A stretch of DNA of 64,000 nt from Winogradskyella flava (GCF_014243395.1 NZ_JACLCP010000003.1:248001-312000); one strand, 5' to 3'. Positions 33,496 to 42,688 are shown, counted from the stretch's first letter. Notes: a model not told the origin generated them from the sequence alone. Translations and numbers: made by a program.

Positions 33496-34479
33496 ATGTC
33501 TGATACAATTGAAAAAGTAAAATGTTTAATAATAGGTTCTGGGCCTGCAGGCTATACCGCTGCAATTTACGCCTCTAGGGCTAATATGGCTCCAATATTA
33601 TATCAAGGTGAGCAACCAGGTGGGCAATTAACCACAACAAATGATGTGGAGAACTTCCCAGGATATCCAGATGGCATTACCGGTCCAGAAATGATGATAC
33701 AGTTGCAAAAACAAGCTGAGCGTTTTGGAACTGATGTTCGTCATGGTTGGATAACCAAGGTTGATTTTTCTGGAGATGTGCATAAAGTTTGGGTTAATGA
33801 TGAAAAAGAGATTCACGCTTCCACCATTATTATTTCTACTGGTGCATCAGCGAAGTATTTAGGACTGCCATCCGAGCAAAAATACTTGCAATTAGGAGGC
33901 GGTGTTTCTGCTTGTGCGGTTTGTGATGGTTTCTTCTATAGAAATCAAGATGTTGTGATTGTTGGAGCAGGTGACTCAGCATGTGAAGAAGCACACTACT
34001 TATCTAAGCTTTGTAAAAAAGTGACGATGTTGGTAAGACGCGATGAGTTTAGAGCATCCAAGATTATGGCTAATCGTGTAAAGAATACAGAAAACATCGA
34101 AATTCTGTATAATACGGAAACAGACGAGGTTCTAGGCGATGGCCAAGTTGTTACTGGTGTTAGGGTTTTTAACAATAAAACCAATGAAAAATATGATATT
34201 CCTGCAACAGGATTCTTTGTGGCCATTGGACATAAACCAAATACTGATATATTTAAGGGCTATTTAGATTTAGATGAAACAGGTTATATTATTAATGCTG
34301 TTCCTGGAACAAGTAAGACCAATGTAGAAGGCGTTTTTGTTAGCGGTGATGCTGCAGATCATGTGTATAGACAAGCCATTACGGCTGCAGGCACAGGTTG
34401 CATGGCTGCTTTAGATGCAGAACGTTATCTAGCTGCTAAGGAAGCTGATTTTGAAGTGTCTACTCCGACTTACAACTAG
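33496..34479 (+). CDS. trxB: Thioredoxin reductase
   Basis: The ATG at 33496 (327 residues) is chosen because the upstream TTG at 33472 lies in the -7 box. The protein has the FAD motif G14-S-G-P-A-G, P-G-G-Q-L near 41-45, the redox disulfide C140-A-V-C143-D, the NADPH motif VGAGDSACEEA, and the C-terminal G-D-A-A-D-H-V-Y-R-Q-A FAD motif. It reduces thioredoxin with NADPH in the cytoplasm. A terminator shared with the convergent GIN gene follows. Confidence 0.97.
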   Translation: MSDTIEKVKCLIIGSGPAGYTAAIYASRANMAPILYQGEQPGGQLTTTNDVENFPGYPDGITGPEMMIQLQKQAERFGTDVRHGWITKVDFSGDVHKVWVNDEKEIHASTIIISTGASAKYLGLPSEQKYLQLGGGVSACAVCDGFFYRNQDVVIVGAGDSACEEAHYLSKLCKKVTMLVRRDEFRASKIMANRVKNTENIEILYNTETDEVLGDGQVVTGVRVFNNKTNEKYDIPATGFFVAIGHKPNTDIFKGYLDLDETGYIINAVPGTSKTNVEGVFVSGDAADHVYRQAITAAGTGCMAALDAERYLAAKEADFEVSTPTYN

Positions 34480-34497
34480 GAAAAATAGACTACAATA

Positions 34498-34540
34498 AAA
34501 AAAGCCGAAGTTGGAGAACTTCGGCTTTTATTTTTTATGA
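34498..34540. terminator. Bidirectional terminator between trxB and the GIN gene
   Basis: The arms AAAGCCGAAGTT (34501-34512) and AACTTCGGCTTT (34517-34528) form a 12-bp perfect stem with loop GGAG, flanked by A and T runs. It serves both convergent genes. Confidence 0.92.
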
Positions 34541-34550
34541 TTGTTTCGAG

Positions 34551-35381
34551 TTAGCGTTTCTTTTTTTGAAGTTTTGCAGTATCATCGAATTTTGTAATCG
34601 TAATCGCCGGACTTCCATACAAGTATATTTCACTATCACCAGAAGCGGCAATTGTAATACTTTCAGAAGCGGCAATAGTTAAATCACTATTGTCTTCCAA
34701 GGCTGCGTCAACTCTTTTTACATCAAATTTTGGGCTATTAAAATTTGTAGAATTGTCTAATCGAAGCACAGAGCTATCAGCATTGCCTTCAATAACGGCA
34801 TCAGATCGAAGGTACAAATCAAAATTTGTGATCTTGCTATTAATCAGAGCATCTAGTTTACTGTTATCGCTTAATTCTATTTTAGTAGAATCTGCTGTAA
34901 GATTCAATCTAGTTTTAGATTTTCCAGAGCTTTTATAGGTGAAGTTTACTGCATTGATATTTAAATAGGCTCTAGAGTTGTCTGAAGTCGTTAAGGTCAC
35001 ATCTCCAAGTTCCATGGATGTCAAAGATCTCACTTCACCATCACCTTTAATTTCGATATTCTTCAAAGAATCACCATAATTAACTGTAATAGTTAATTTC
35101 TTTTTTGAAGTAATACGCATGGTTTCTACAAATGTTAGTATGCCATCAACCACGTCGAACTGAATGACATCATGCAGATTGTCATCAGCTTCAACCTCTA
35201 CAGAGGGTTTGCTATTGTAAACAATTTCTACAGAAAAATCACCATTAACGACGAGCGATTCAAAATCATCAATAAATGTCTGTTTAATGGTTACATTTCT
35301 GTCACCTTTAATTTTTTCTTGCGCTATAATGCTAGTCGGTGCTAACATCATTAAAGCTAGAATAAGTAATATTTTTTTCAT
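34551..35381 (-). CDS. Exported GIN-domain (DUF2807) protein
   Basis: The 276-residue protein has a signal peptide ending at about residue 20 (SIIA-QE) and then R-N-V-T-I-K-Q-T-F-I-D-D-F-E-S-L-V-V-N-G-D-F-S-V-E-I, the start of the GIN domain. A-D-D-N-L-H-D-V-I follows near 66-74, and then a series of short beta-helix rungs. GIN proteins are right-handed beta-helices found in Bacteroidota envelopes, with no proven role. A second GIN protein lies at 38916 and shares the DNLHDVI/ENLHDII motif. Confidence 0.88.
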   Translation of the reverse strand: MKKILLILALMMLAPTSIIAQEKIKGDRNVTIKQTFIDDFESLVVNGDFSVEIVYNSKPSVEVEADDNLHDVIQFDVVDGILTFVETMRITSKKKLTITVNYGDSLKNIEIKGDGEVRSLTSMELGDVTLTTSDNSRAYLNINAVNFTYKSSGKSKTRLNLTADSTKIELSDNSKLDALINSKITNFDLYLRSDAVIEGNADSSVLRLDNSTNFNSPKFDVKRVDAALEDNSDLTIAASESITIAASGDSEIYLYGSPAITITKFDDTAKLQKKKR

Positions 35382-35449
35382 GTATTTAAGTTATTACACT
35401 ATAAATATGACACAATATATTGAAATTGTCACTATTTACAGTATTTAAA

Positions 35450-35457
35450 CAAAGATA
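35450..35457 (-). promoter_or_regulatory. -7 promoter element of the GIN-domain gene
   Basis: The minus-strand reading is TATCTTTG. A minus-strand TTTG lies 14 bases upstream (35472-35475), slightly close for a -33 element. The ATG is 69 bases downstream. Confidence 0.45.
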
Positions 35458-35660
35458 TACAAAAACCGACCCAAACTTTATATTGTACTTTTAAGTGCTT
35501 CTAAAATGTAAATATTTTAGATAAATCTTTGTTTATTAGGGTGGAGGCCTATCACGAACTTCATAAAAAATGCAGATGAAATGCATTTAAATCCGATTAA
35601 ATGTATTTTTATTGGTGTAACTTTCTTATATTGCAAGGTGTAACCTATTGAGAACTACAT

Positions 35661-35668
35661 TATTTTTG
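35661..35668 (+). promoter_or_regulatory. -7 promoter element of the hybrid kinase gene
   Basis: TATTTTTG matches TAnnTTTG and lies 17 bases before the ATG at 35686, as is usual for short Bacteroidota leaders. Confidence 0.5.
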
Positions 35669-35685
35669 AACAATTTTGTCCCAAA

Positions 35686-37899
35686 ATGGCTTCAAACAAA
35701 ATCGATACAATCAACAAATTATTAGAGGAGGCTTATAATTCTCGTTCTAAGGATATATCTAATAGCATTGTTCTAGGCTTGGAAGCTTTAGAGTTAAGCG
35801 AAGCACTTAATGACAAAGCTTTAATTGGAAAAAGTTTAAATAGACTTGCTCTTTTTTATATGATAATGAGTGAGTTTGATAAATCCAATGCGTTTTCTGA
35901 AAGGGCTATTAAGGTTTTTGAATCCATTAAAGATAATAGTGGAATCGCAGATGCCAAATATAACATAGGTAGTGTTCTTTATAAATCAGATGATTATCAT
36001 GGAGGCTTAGCCAACCTTTTAGAGTCTTTGAAGATTTATCGTGAAAATGGAGATTTGGCTAATCAATCTAAAGTAGAAAAAGCTGTTGGTACTATTTATG
36101 GCTATATTGGAGATGAGGACAATGCCTTTAAAACCTATATAAGTGCCATTAGGACGGCAAGAAAATTAGCTGACAAAAATTTAGAATCCAATGTTCTAAA
36201 TAATTTGTCTGGCCTATTCATAAAAAATAACAAGCCAAAGATGGCAATGGCTACCATTAATCAATCTATTAGGCTTAAAAGGGAAACAGAAGACCTAAGA
36301 GGTCTAGGTTTTTCTATTTATGGACGTGGTAAGGTATATCTTGAAACGGGAGATTATAACAAGGGAGAAAAAGATTTTTTAGAAGCTTTTAGAATACATA
36401 TTGATACGAAAGAACAGCTAGGTTCTTCAATGGCATTATCTAAACTAGGTAAGTTATATTACAAGATTGGTGACTTTGAAAAAGCAGAACAGGTTATTAA
36501 GCAGAGCTTAAATATTTCTTTCAATGTGAATGCTACAATGGTAAAATTGAAAAATTACCATTTGCTTTATTTGTTGTACAAAACCATTGGTAATAGTAAT
36601 GAGTCTCTAAAGTATCTTGAACTCTATTTTGCAGACAAAGAAGCTGTAATGAAGACTCAAACTTTAAAGGTTATTGAGAATTACGAGCTTATTAATAGAA
36701 TGAATAATTTAGAGAATGAAGCTCGAATTCAAAAGGAGAAACAAAGGGCAATAGATAAAAAGAACGAAGATGATAAAGAAGCGGTACGTTTAAAGCAGGA
36801 GTTTCTGTCCATAATGAGCCATGAGATTAGAACGCCTTTAAACGCTATTACTACAAGTGTTTCACTGCTAAAGGATAAAATGAAAGAAGCAGATATGGAG
36901 TTGTTTGATAGTCTTCAGTTTGCATCAAATAACCTTATTAATATTGTAAATGACGTTTTGGACTTTACGAAGTTAGATTCGAATAAGTCCAATATTGAAG
37001 AGAGAAATATCAATTTTGAAAAACTGTGCTCCAATATTGTTAATCTGCACCGTAATGATGCAAATTCAAAAGGGCTTCAACTTATATTCGATAATAAACT
37101 TCCTTCAAAGAACTTCTATTATATAGATCAACCTAAGATAGCTCAGATTCTAGGTAATCTTATAAGTAATGCCATTAAATTTACAAGTAATGGCGAAATA
37201 AGACTAACTACCGAAATAGTAAATACGAATGAGCTTTTTGATAATCTTCGATTTAGTGTAGCTGATACAGGAGAAGGAATCTCTCAAGAGAACCTTAAAG
37301 TTGTGTTCGATAGTTTTTCACAAATACAACCTGTAACTACTCGAGAACAAGGTGGAACAGGTTTGGGATTAGCTATTGTTAAAAAACTTGTATCACTATA
37401 CAAGGGAGAAATATCAGTTCATAGTGAACTAAATAAAGGGTCAGAATTTTATTTCACCATTAAACTAAAAAAGGCAACTAAAGCTATTTCTAAAGTGCAT
37501 TTAGATTTCAGCATACTTAAAGGTAATAATGCACTAATAGCAGAAGACAATATGGTAAATGCCTTATTAATGAAGAAAGTGCTGTCTAAATGGGATATTA
37601 CCTCAGAGCATGTAAAAGATGGTAAAGCAGCGTTTGAGGCCTCAAAGAATAAAACGTATGATTTTATACTAATGGATATTCATATGCCCAATATGAATGG
37701 TATTGAGTCAACAAAATTGATTAAAACCAAAGTGAATAAAAATAAAAATACACCTGTATTTGCTGTAACTGCTGACGTACTTACCAAGGAAGATAAAGAA
37801 AATGAAGCGTTGTTTGATGCTATCTTATGGAAGCCCTTGGAGATTGAAAAGTTGTTTTTAGCGCTTTCAAAATATAATAAAGCTGAAATGCTCTCGTAA
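35686..37899 (+). CDS. Hybrid sensor histidine kinase with TPR sensor, cytoplasmic
   Basis: The 737-residue protein has no signal peptide or membrane helix. Residues about 10-340 are TPR repeats (A-L-I-G-K-S-L-N-R-L-A-L-F-Y type units), followed by a coiled coil. HisKA has F-L-S-I-M-S-H379-E-I-R-T-P-L-N with phospho-acceptor His379. The HATPase domain has N-L-I-S-N-A-I-K-F-T, D-T-G-E-G-I and G-G-T-G-L-G-L. A C-terminal receiver has E-D-N at its start and Asp664 in ILMD664IHMPNMNG. No output domain is present, so the receiver must pass the signal to another protein or act as a phosphate sink. Confidence 0.94.
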   Translation: MASNKIDTINKLLEEAYNSRSKDISNSIVLGLEALELSEALNDKALIGKSLNRLALFYMIMSEFDKSNAFSERAIKVFESIKDNSGIADAKYNIGSVLYKSDDYHGGLANLLESLKIYRENGDLANQSKVEKAVGTIYGYIGDEDNAFKTYISAIRTARKLADKNLESNVLNNLSGLFIKNNKPKMAMATINQSIRLKRETEDLRGLGFSIYGRGKVYLETGDYNKGEKDFLEAFRIHIDTKEQLGSSMALSKLGKLYYKIGDFEKAEQVIKQSLNISFNVNATMVKLKNYHLLYLLYKTIGNSNESLKYLELYFADKEAVMKTQTLKVIENYELINRMNNLENEARIQKEKQRAIDKKNEDDKEAVRLKQEFLSIMSHEIRTPLNAITTSVSLLKDKMKEADMELFDSLQFASNNLINIVNDVLDFTKLDSNKSNIEERNINFEKLCSNIVNLHRNDANSKGLQLIFDNKLPSKNFYYIDQPKIAQILGNLISNAIKFTSNGEIRLTTEIVNTNELFDNLRFSVADTGEGISQENLKVVFDSFSQIQPVTTREQGGTGLGLAIVKKLVSLYKGEISVHSELNKGSEFYFTIKLKKATKAISKVHLDFSILKGNNALIAEDNMVNALLMKKVLSKWDITSEHVKDGKAAFEASKNKTYDFILMDIHMPNMNGIESTKLIKTKVNKNKNTPVFAVTADVLTKEDKENEALFDAILWKPLEIEKLFLALSKYNKAEMLS

Positions 37900-37954
37900 T
37901 TTCTTTGAATTACTTTAGTGAATTGATATAACTACTTTTGTTTATATATTAAAT

Positions 37955-38005
37955 AATCAAAAAACCGTTTCAAAATCAACAAGATTTTGAAACGGTTTTT
38001 TGATT
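37955..38005. terminator. Strong bidirectional terminator with a 23-bp perfect stem
   Basis: The arms at 37955-37977 and 37983-38005 are perfectly complementary around an AACAA loop, with core CCGTTTC/GAAACGG and A/T tracts inside the arms. It separates the plus-strand hybrid kinase from the minus-strand TraB-like gene. Confidence 0.95.
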
Positions 38006-38051
38006 GGTTATTATAAGTTATATTATGTCGTTTATTACTATTTTTTGACTT

Positions 38052-38909
38052 TCAGTTTATAAGGTTTTTCAAGGTGTTTTCTATCCTGGGCGCATGGCTG
38101 GCTCCCATAGTAACGAAAATAACATCTCCTTTATTAACTTTTTCATAGATGATATCTATCATGTGTTCGTCTCTTGCCAAATTAGAATCGTTCCATATAT
38201 CATGAAGATAACCAGGATAACCATAACCAGAACTAAAGGTCCTCCAGTTTTGTTCAGGAAAATCTACATTCCAGATACTATCAATCTCTTGCCATTTAGT
38301 AATTGAATTTTCTAATTGTTCATAATCAGTGCGTTCTTCAATTAAAGCCTGAAGATTATTTTCGTTTCTCTCATTTTCTGGCAATTGAAAAAAGGGTCTA
38401 AGTGAATAGAACATTGCTAACTTTTTAGCTGAATGCTTTTTTATAAGCATTTCTATTTCGTCTTCTCGAGATGGTTCCCAAGTATACAAATCCACGTTAT
38501 CAGTCTTTGCAAGTTGTGTAACAAGACCGCTTTCGCCATATTTATCAATCGGATCATGAACCCAACTAAAGAAAAATCCTAGACGCCCCTCTACCAATGC
38601 TACTGTGGGTTTATTATTTTCCCAGTAGTGTCTAATGGAATCAAACTGACTATGCTTTGGATCATTGATATGATCTGTACCAACAATAATTACTCTTCCA
38701 CCTGATTCCGAGACTACTTTATAGATATATGGTCTTCTATGGTCATTAACCATTTTCATATATGTTTCCATGTCCATTATTGGCAGGGCTAACTCTATTT
38801 GATTTTCAGTTTTGTAATAGGCTGGTGATCTCCAAATAATGTCAAAATAGAGCAGCAAGAATATGACAAATGCAAATAGCAATGACACTTTAATAATTTT
38901 CCTAAGCAT
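38052..38909 (-). CDS. TraB/TIKI/GumN-superfamily protein, membrane-anchored
   Basis: The 285-residue protein has an N-terminal transmembrane anchor (about residues 5-22). It then shows the superfamily metal-site pattern: G77-T-D-H80, a conserved-looking Glu107 (LVEGR), A-R246-D-E-H-M250 and G269-A-S-H272. Two GxxH motifs with an acidic RDxxM helix define the TIKI/TraB/GumN/PrgY fold, whose TIKI members are metal-dependent proteases. Only six bases separate it from the GIN lipoprotein gene. Protease activity is inferred. Confidence 0.82.
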   Translation of the reverse strand: MLRKIIKVSLLFAFVIFLLLYFDIIWRSPAYYKTENQIELALPIMDMETYMKMVNDHRRPYIYKVVSESGGRVIIVGTDHINDPKHSQFDSIRHYWENNKPTVALVEGRLGFFFSWVHDPIDKYGESGLVTQLAKTDNVDLYTWEPSREDEIEMLIKKHSAKKLAMFYSLRPFFQLPENERNENNLQALIEERTDYEQLENSITKWQEIDSIWNVDFPEQNWRTFSSGYGYPGYLHDIWNDSNLARDEHMIDIIYEKVNKGDVIFVTMGASHAPRIENTLKNLIN

Positions 38910-38915
38910 ATTAAT

Positions 38916-39644
38916 TTAGTTGGCTCTTACGCTACCTGAAGAACTATCGGATTTATCTACTTTTTTAGGATTACCAGAATATCTAATGTCTGCACCACTA
39001 GTTGCTCTAGCGGTTAATTCTTTTGAGGTATTTACGGAAATATCAGCACCACTAGTTGCTTTTACTTTAGAGGTTTGGGCTTTTAAGTTAGATGCTTTAA
39101 TGTCGCTTCCACTAGTTGCTTCTGCAATTAAGAGGGTGGTCGTGCCACTCAGTTTTATATCGCTTCCACTTGTAGAATGCGCGTTTAAGGTATTAGTTTT
39201 AACATCTAACTCTATATCTGCACCACTTGTACAGTTTAGTTCTAAGTCATCAACCTCAATAGTGTTGGTAGAAAACACATCGCTGCCGCTAGTTGCTTTA
39301 ATTGCTGAAATATCAGAGATATCTAAGTTGATCCTTCTAGAGGCTGCTCTTCTAATATTTTCTTTGGTATAAATTCTCAGGACACCGTTTTCTACCTCTG
39401 TCATGATAATATCATGCAGATTTTCATCGGCTTCAACGCTTAAGGTTACAGCATTACTTTGTGTAATGTATAGGTCTAGACCTTGGCTTACCTTTATGGA
39501 TTCAAAATCGCTTGAAATGGTTCTGTCCATAGTTACGACATTTCGGTCTCCGTCCACGCCTGGTCCCAAATTCATGGAAAAGTTACAGGATAGCATTAAA
39601 ATGCTTAAAATACTTGTAATTACAATTCTAACTAATGTGCTCAT
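38916..39644 (-). CDS. GIN-domain (DUF2807) lipoprotein with T-S-G-S/A-D repeats
   Basis: The 242-residue protein has a lipobox at Cys20 (LMLSC), then R-N-V-V-T-M-D-R-T-I-S-S-D-F-E-S-I-K-V-S and A-D-E-N-L-H-D-I-I, the GIN opening. From about residue 110 the sequence T-S-G-S-D or T-S-G-A-D recurs six times with 18-20 residues between copies, the rungs of a beta-helix. The repeats are also visible in the DNA. It lies in the PadR-PspC operon region, probably on the periplasmic face or outer membrane. Function unknown. Confidence 0.88.
   Translation of the reverse strand: MSTLVRIVITSILSILMLSCNFSMNLGPGVDGDRNVVTMDRTISSDFESIKVSQGLDLYITQSNAVTLSVEADENLHDIIMTEVENGVLRIYTKENIRRAASRRINLDISDISAIKATSGSDVFSTNTIEVDDLELNCTSGADIELDVKTNTLNAHSTSGSDIKLSGTTTLLIAEATSGSDIKASNLKAQTSKVKATSGADISVNTSKELTARATSGADIRYSGNPKKVDKSDSSSGSVRAN
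38993..39297 (-). repeat. Six coding repeats of 54-60 bases in the GIN lipoprotein gene
   Basis: The core ACTAGTTGCT or a close variant occurs near 38993, 39047, 39107, 39165, 39220 and 39285. Spacings are multiples of three, so the reading frame is kept. Each copy encodes T-S-G-S/A-D. They could support repeat-number change by recombination. Confidence 0.8.
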
Positions 39645-39668
39645 GGTTTATTATTTTTTGATTGATGT

Positions 39669-40484
39669 TTAGTTTTTTATTTTTTTTACTTCTTCAGCAA
39701 TTTTGCCATTTTCTCTTACAATCATTTTAATTATCTCTTCCTTGTCATTTTTAATAAATTCAAAAGTCAGTGGTGCTTTTGGGTGAGAGAACATATTTTC
39801 TGATGTGGCGTTTAATAGTACAATCATTTCGCCTGCACTAAGTTGCAAAGTATTGTTTTTTATAGATATTATGGCTTCACCAGTGTTTGACATGTACTTT
39901 CCAGAATACGTTTCTAAAATATCCTTCGACACACTTATTTTTTTAGTATTGCCTTTCTCCACTTTTGAAACATGGTTATAACTTATCACACGTTTTAGCT
40001 TCCATTTACCATCGTCAATAATCCACAAGTGCGAAAACAAGGCGTAATTATCTGTTTTTTCATAGGTCATATTTTCATCTGTTGAAAAAAAGTGTTTTCC
40101 ATTTTGTAGTGCACCGTATAACTTTCCATTGTCATACATTGCAAATACTTCAAGACTTTCTTCTACTAAGAATCTATATATTTTTTCAGGATTATTGTCT
40201 CTGCAAATTCCACTTTCCATGGCTTCTATGAATTCTTTTTTTGAATTTGAAATACCTGAATTATCGTGATAAAATTCTAAATCATCGAACATTAGTTCGG
40301 CACTTCTATCAACTTCACATTTGTTAAAGCCAATTTTAAACAGGATACTATCTTTAGCTGCCAGAGTTTTAAATAGATCGGATTTTTTTTCCACTTGCGC
40401 TGTGGCAATACCAGATGCCAATAGGAATCCGATACTGCTCAGCAAAAGTGATTTGATTGATTGATTTGATTTTGATTGGTTCAT
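39669..40484 (-). CDS. Exported NTF2-like (DUF4440-type) protein with extra C-terminal domain
   Basis: The 271-residue protein has a signal peptide ending near residue 30 (GIATAQ). Residues about 38-165 show an NTF2/SnoaL-like pattern: L-F-K-x-G-F-N-K-C, L-M-F-D-D-L-E-F-Y-H-D, S-K-K-E-F-I-E-A, then L-W-I-I-D-D-G-K-W-K-L-K-R-V-I-S-Y-N-H. About 100 residues follow with Y-S-G-K-Y-M-S-N-T-G-E-A-I-I-S-I-K-N-N-T-L, like the C-terminal domain of some exported hydrolases. It lies between the PspC and GIN genes. Function unknown. Confidence 0.78.
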   Translation of the reverse strand: MNQSKSNQSIKSLLLSSIGFLLASGIATAQVEKKSDLFKTLAAKDSILFKIGFNKCEVDRSAELMFDDLEFYHDNSGISNSKKEFIEAMESGICRDNNPEKIYRFLVEESLEVFAMYDNGKLYGALQNGKHFFSTDENMTYEKTDNYALFSHLWIIDDGKWKLKRVISYNHVSKVEKGNTKKISVSKDILETYSGKYMSNTGEAIISIKNNTLQLSAGEMIVLLNATSENMFSHPKAPLTFEFIKNDKEEIIKMIVRENGKIAEEVKKIKN

Positions 40485-40568
40485 TTTTGATTGATAATAA
40501 CACTACAAATATGTGTAGCTTTTTGATTGATTTAAATTTAATTATCCTGAATTGTCATTTTCAAGACT

Positions 40569-42350
40569 TCAATTGTCGTTAACTTCTATGTCAACACCAT
40601 TTTCATTAATTTGTACACTAACATCTGGCTTTTCTTCATCAGACGATTCATTGTCAGTTGAGGTTTCAATATCTTCAACTTCGATAACTTCTTCTTTACA
40701 ATCTAAACACTCAGCTCCATCTTTAGTAATTATATAGTAAAAGCCATATTTCATATCATTTAAAAGGCTGCTTCCATATCTATAGTAACTGTATCTCCAT
40801 GATTTTGAGAAATTTTTGTCAGTATAGAGAATAGTGCCTTCAGGAAGATATAACGTTACTCTTACTTCTTGCTCACTAAATTTATTCTCAATATCGGTTT
40901 TGAGGAAATTATCAAGATTAAGCGTATTACCAGTTAGTCTATACTCATAATTAATATTTTCTGCACGTTTTTTTGCTCTTTCGTAGTTTCTTCCTGTTGC
41001 TTCTTTTTCTATTGAAATAGAAGCTAGGGAGTCGCTCGTAGATCGAACAAAAAATCTAATCTTATTAGACACCAGGCTACGGCCATTATCATCTTCAATA
41101 ATTCTAAATTCACCACCATTATTATAACGATAGCCATTGGATGCGTCTAATCTAGATTTGTTTAACTTAAGAGTGTCACCTGCTTTTATGTTTAATCCAC
41201 TATTAGCAGTTACTTTAGCATCAAACGCATGTTCAGTTGCTTGTTTTACTCCTGTAATTATAAGTCCAATGATTGCCATGAGCCAAAGGCCGAGTAATGT
41301 GAACTTTGCCACATTACCAATGGATTTGAGGTTGTTCACTAAAATCTTTAACCCTAGATAAAACACAAAAAAGAATGGAATACCAATGGCAAAAAACAAT
41401 AACATAGACATTAACCAAATTGGGATATTGGCCGCATTCGCAACATAAAGTAAATCTAAACCTGGGAAATGTACTGCGTCTGTAATCCCAACTGTAAATA
41501 ATGCTACGATTAAAGAAAGTAAAGTACTTATACCTACAATGATTAAAATAATACCAATGAACTTAGCGACTACTTTTAGAAAAAACATAAAGATGCTTCC
41601 AATAGAATCAAAGAAGTTTTGAGAACTGGATTTTATGCGATTCCCTTGTTTTTGAAAATCTACACTCTTAACCGTTTCTGAGATATTGTCTGAGACATTA
41701 TCGAAACCCTCTTTGAGTTTTTCGCCATGCTTTTTAAAGTCAACATTTTTTACGGTTTCCGATACCGAATCAATGCCGTCTTTAATTTTTTTTTCAATGT
41801 TACTAATGTTCACGGGATCACCAGTCATCATTAGTTTTTCTGATGTGGTCCTAGCTTCCGGCACTAATGCCCAAAAAATGAGGTATATAAATATAAATGT
41901 TCCACCGGAGCCTATAGCTAACAATAGCCATATTAATCGCATCCAAATAGGTTCTATACCAAAGTAATGGCTTAAGCCAGCAGCAACACCGCCTACATAA
42001 GAGTTATCTGTATCTCTGTAGAGTTTTTTGGTAGGTCTAGATTCGTAAGATCTTTGTGATTTCGGCTCATCTTCAAAGATTTCGTCATCAACCAAATAAT
42101 CTTCTGGTTGCCCCATTATTGTAATGACTTCATCAACAAGCTTAATCCCTACGACTTGCTTTTCGTTTTGTATGCGTTCTGAGAAAAGCTCTGAAATACG
42201 AGCTTCTATATCTGCTATAATTTCTGAACGACCTTGAGAGTCTGTAAATGAACGTTTTATAGCCTCAAGATAGCGCGATAACTTAAGATATGCATCTTCA
42301 TCTATATGGAAGAATATACCTGCTAAATTTATATTGACTGTTTTATTCAT
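40569..42350 (-). CDS. PspC-domain membrane protein
   Basis: The 593-residue protein starts with a cytoplasmic region containing R-S-E-I-I-A-D-I-E-A-R-I-S-E-L-F (about 41-56). It then has the PspC domain at about 107-165: L-Y-R-D-T-D-N-S-Y-V-G-G-V-A-A-G-L-S-H-Y-F-G-I-E-P-I-W-x-R-L-I-W-L. Several more membrane helices lie between about 235 and 375. The extracytoplasmic C-terminus (about 390-593) resembles a GIN-like beta domain with a Glu/Asp-rich tail. Its ATG overlaps the PadR stop (ATGA), so the regulator and membrane protein are coupled. Confidence 0.9.
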   Translation of the reverse strand: MNKTVNINLAGIFFHIDEDAYLKLSRYLEAIKRSFTDSQGRSEIIADIEARISELFSERIQNEKQVVGIKLVDEVITIMGQPEDYLVDDEIFEDEPKSQRSYESRPTKKLYRDTDNSYVGGVAAGLSHYFGIEPIWMRLIWLLLAIGSGGTFIFIYLIFWALVPEARTTSEKLMMTGDPVNISNIEKKIKDGIDSVSETVKNVDFKKHGEKLKEGFDNVSDNISETVKSVDFQKQGNRIKSSSQNFFDSIGSIFMFFLKVVAKFIGIILIIVGISTLLSLIVALFTVGITDAVHFPGLDLLYVANAANIPIWLMSMLLFFAIGIPFFFVFYLGLKILVNNLKSIGNVAKFTLLGLWLMAIIGLIITGVKQATEHAFDAKVTANSGLNIKAGDTLKLNKSRLDASNGYRYNNGGEFRIIEDDNGRSLVSNKIRFFVRSTSDSLASISIEKEATGRNYERAKKRAENINYEYRLTGNTLNLDNFLKTDIENKFSEQEVRVTLYLPEGTILYTDKNFSKSWRYSYYRYGSSLLNDMKYGFYYIITKDGAECLDCKEEVIEVEDIETSTDNESSDEEKPDVSVQINENGVDIEVNDN

Positions 42351-42688
42351 TTTTTTGATGTTTTTGTACTGGTTACTAGGTTAACTGCATTTTGTAATTC
42401 ACTCCAAGTCGTGTTTAACTCTTTTAGAAACAACTTACCTGTTTCGGTGAGACCATAATATTTTCTTGGTGGTCCAGATGTGGATTCTTCCCAACGATAA
42501 TTAAGTAATCCAGCATTCTTTAATCTTGTTAATAGTGGATATATGGTTCCTTCTACAACAAGCATTTTTGCGTCTTTTAGTGTGCCCAGAACCTCTGCAA
42601 CATAGGCATCGTCATCCTTTAAGATGGATAAGATGCAATATTCCAGCACACCTTTGCGCATTTGTGCTTTTGTGTTTTCTATTTTCAT
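42347..42688 (-). CDS. PadR-family transcriptional regulator
   Basis: The 113-residue protein has the PadR winged helix: M-R-K-G-V-L-E-Y-C-I-L-S-I-L, E-V-L-G-T-L-K-D-A, V-E-G-T-I-Y-P-L-L-T-R-L-K-N-A-G-L-L-N-Y-R-W-E-E-S-x-S-G-P-P-R-K-Y-Y-G-L-T, and a short C-terminal dimer helix. PadR proteins are usually repressors that respond to a ligand. It is the first gene of the operon with PspC. A possible operator (ATTAATgggATTAAT) lies upstream at 42737-42751. Confidence 0.94.
   Translation of the reverse strand: MKIENTKAQMRKGVLEYCILSILKDDDAYVAEVLGTLKDAKMLVVEGTIYPLLTRLKNAGLLNYRWEESTSGPPRKYYGLTETGKLFLKELNTTWSELQNAVNLVTSTKTSKK

Larger units (their letters stand above)
35382..35685. other. 304-base divergent gap between the GIN gene and the hybrid kinase gene
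   Basis: The gap holds one likely promoter for each side (35450-35457 minus, 35661-35668 plus) and a 10-bp palindrome AAATGCATTT at 35579-35588 with a degenerate second copy ATTAAATGTATTTT just after it. I see no RNA gene and no open frame worth reporting. Confidence 0.5.

Noticed and set aside
38993-39297. Regular 54-65 base repeats as a CRISPR-like array
   Set aside because: The repeats keep the reading frame, are imperfect, lie within a coding gene and have no unique spacers or cas genes nearby.
38920-39372. 150-codon plus-strand frame with a Ser/Leu/Pro-rich repetitive protein
   Set aside because: It is the antisense reading of the repeated T-S-G-S-D region of the GIN lipoprotein. The repeat pattern explains its length.
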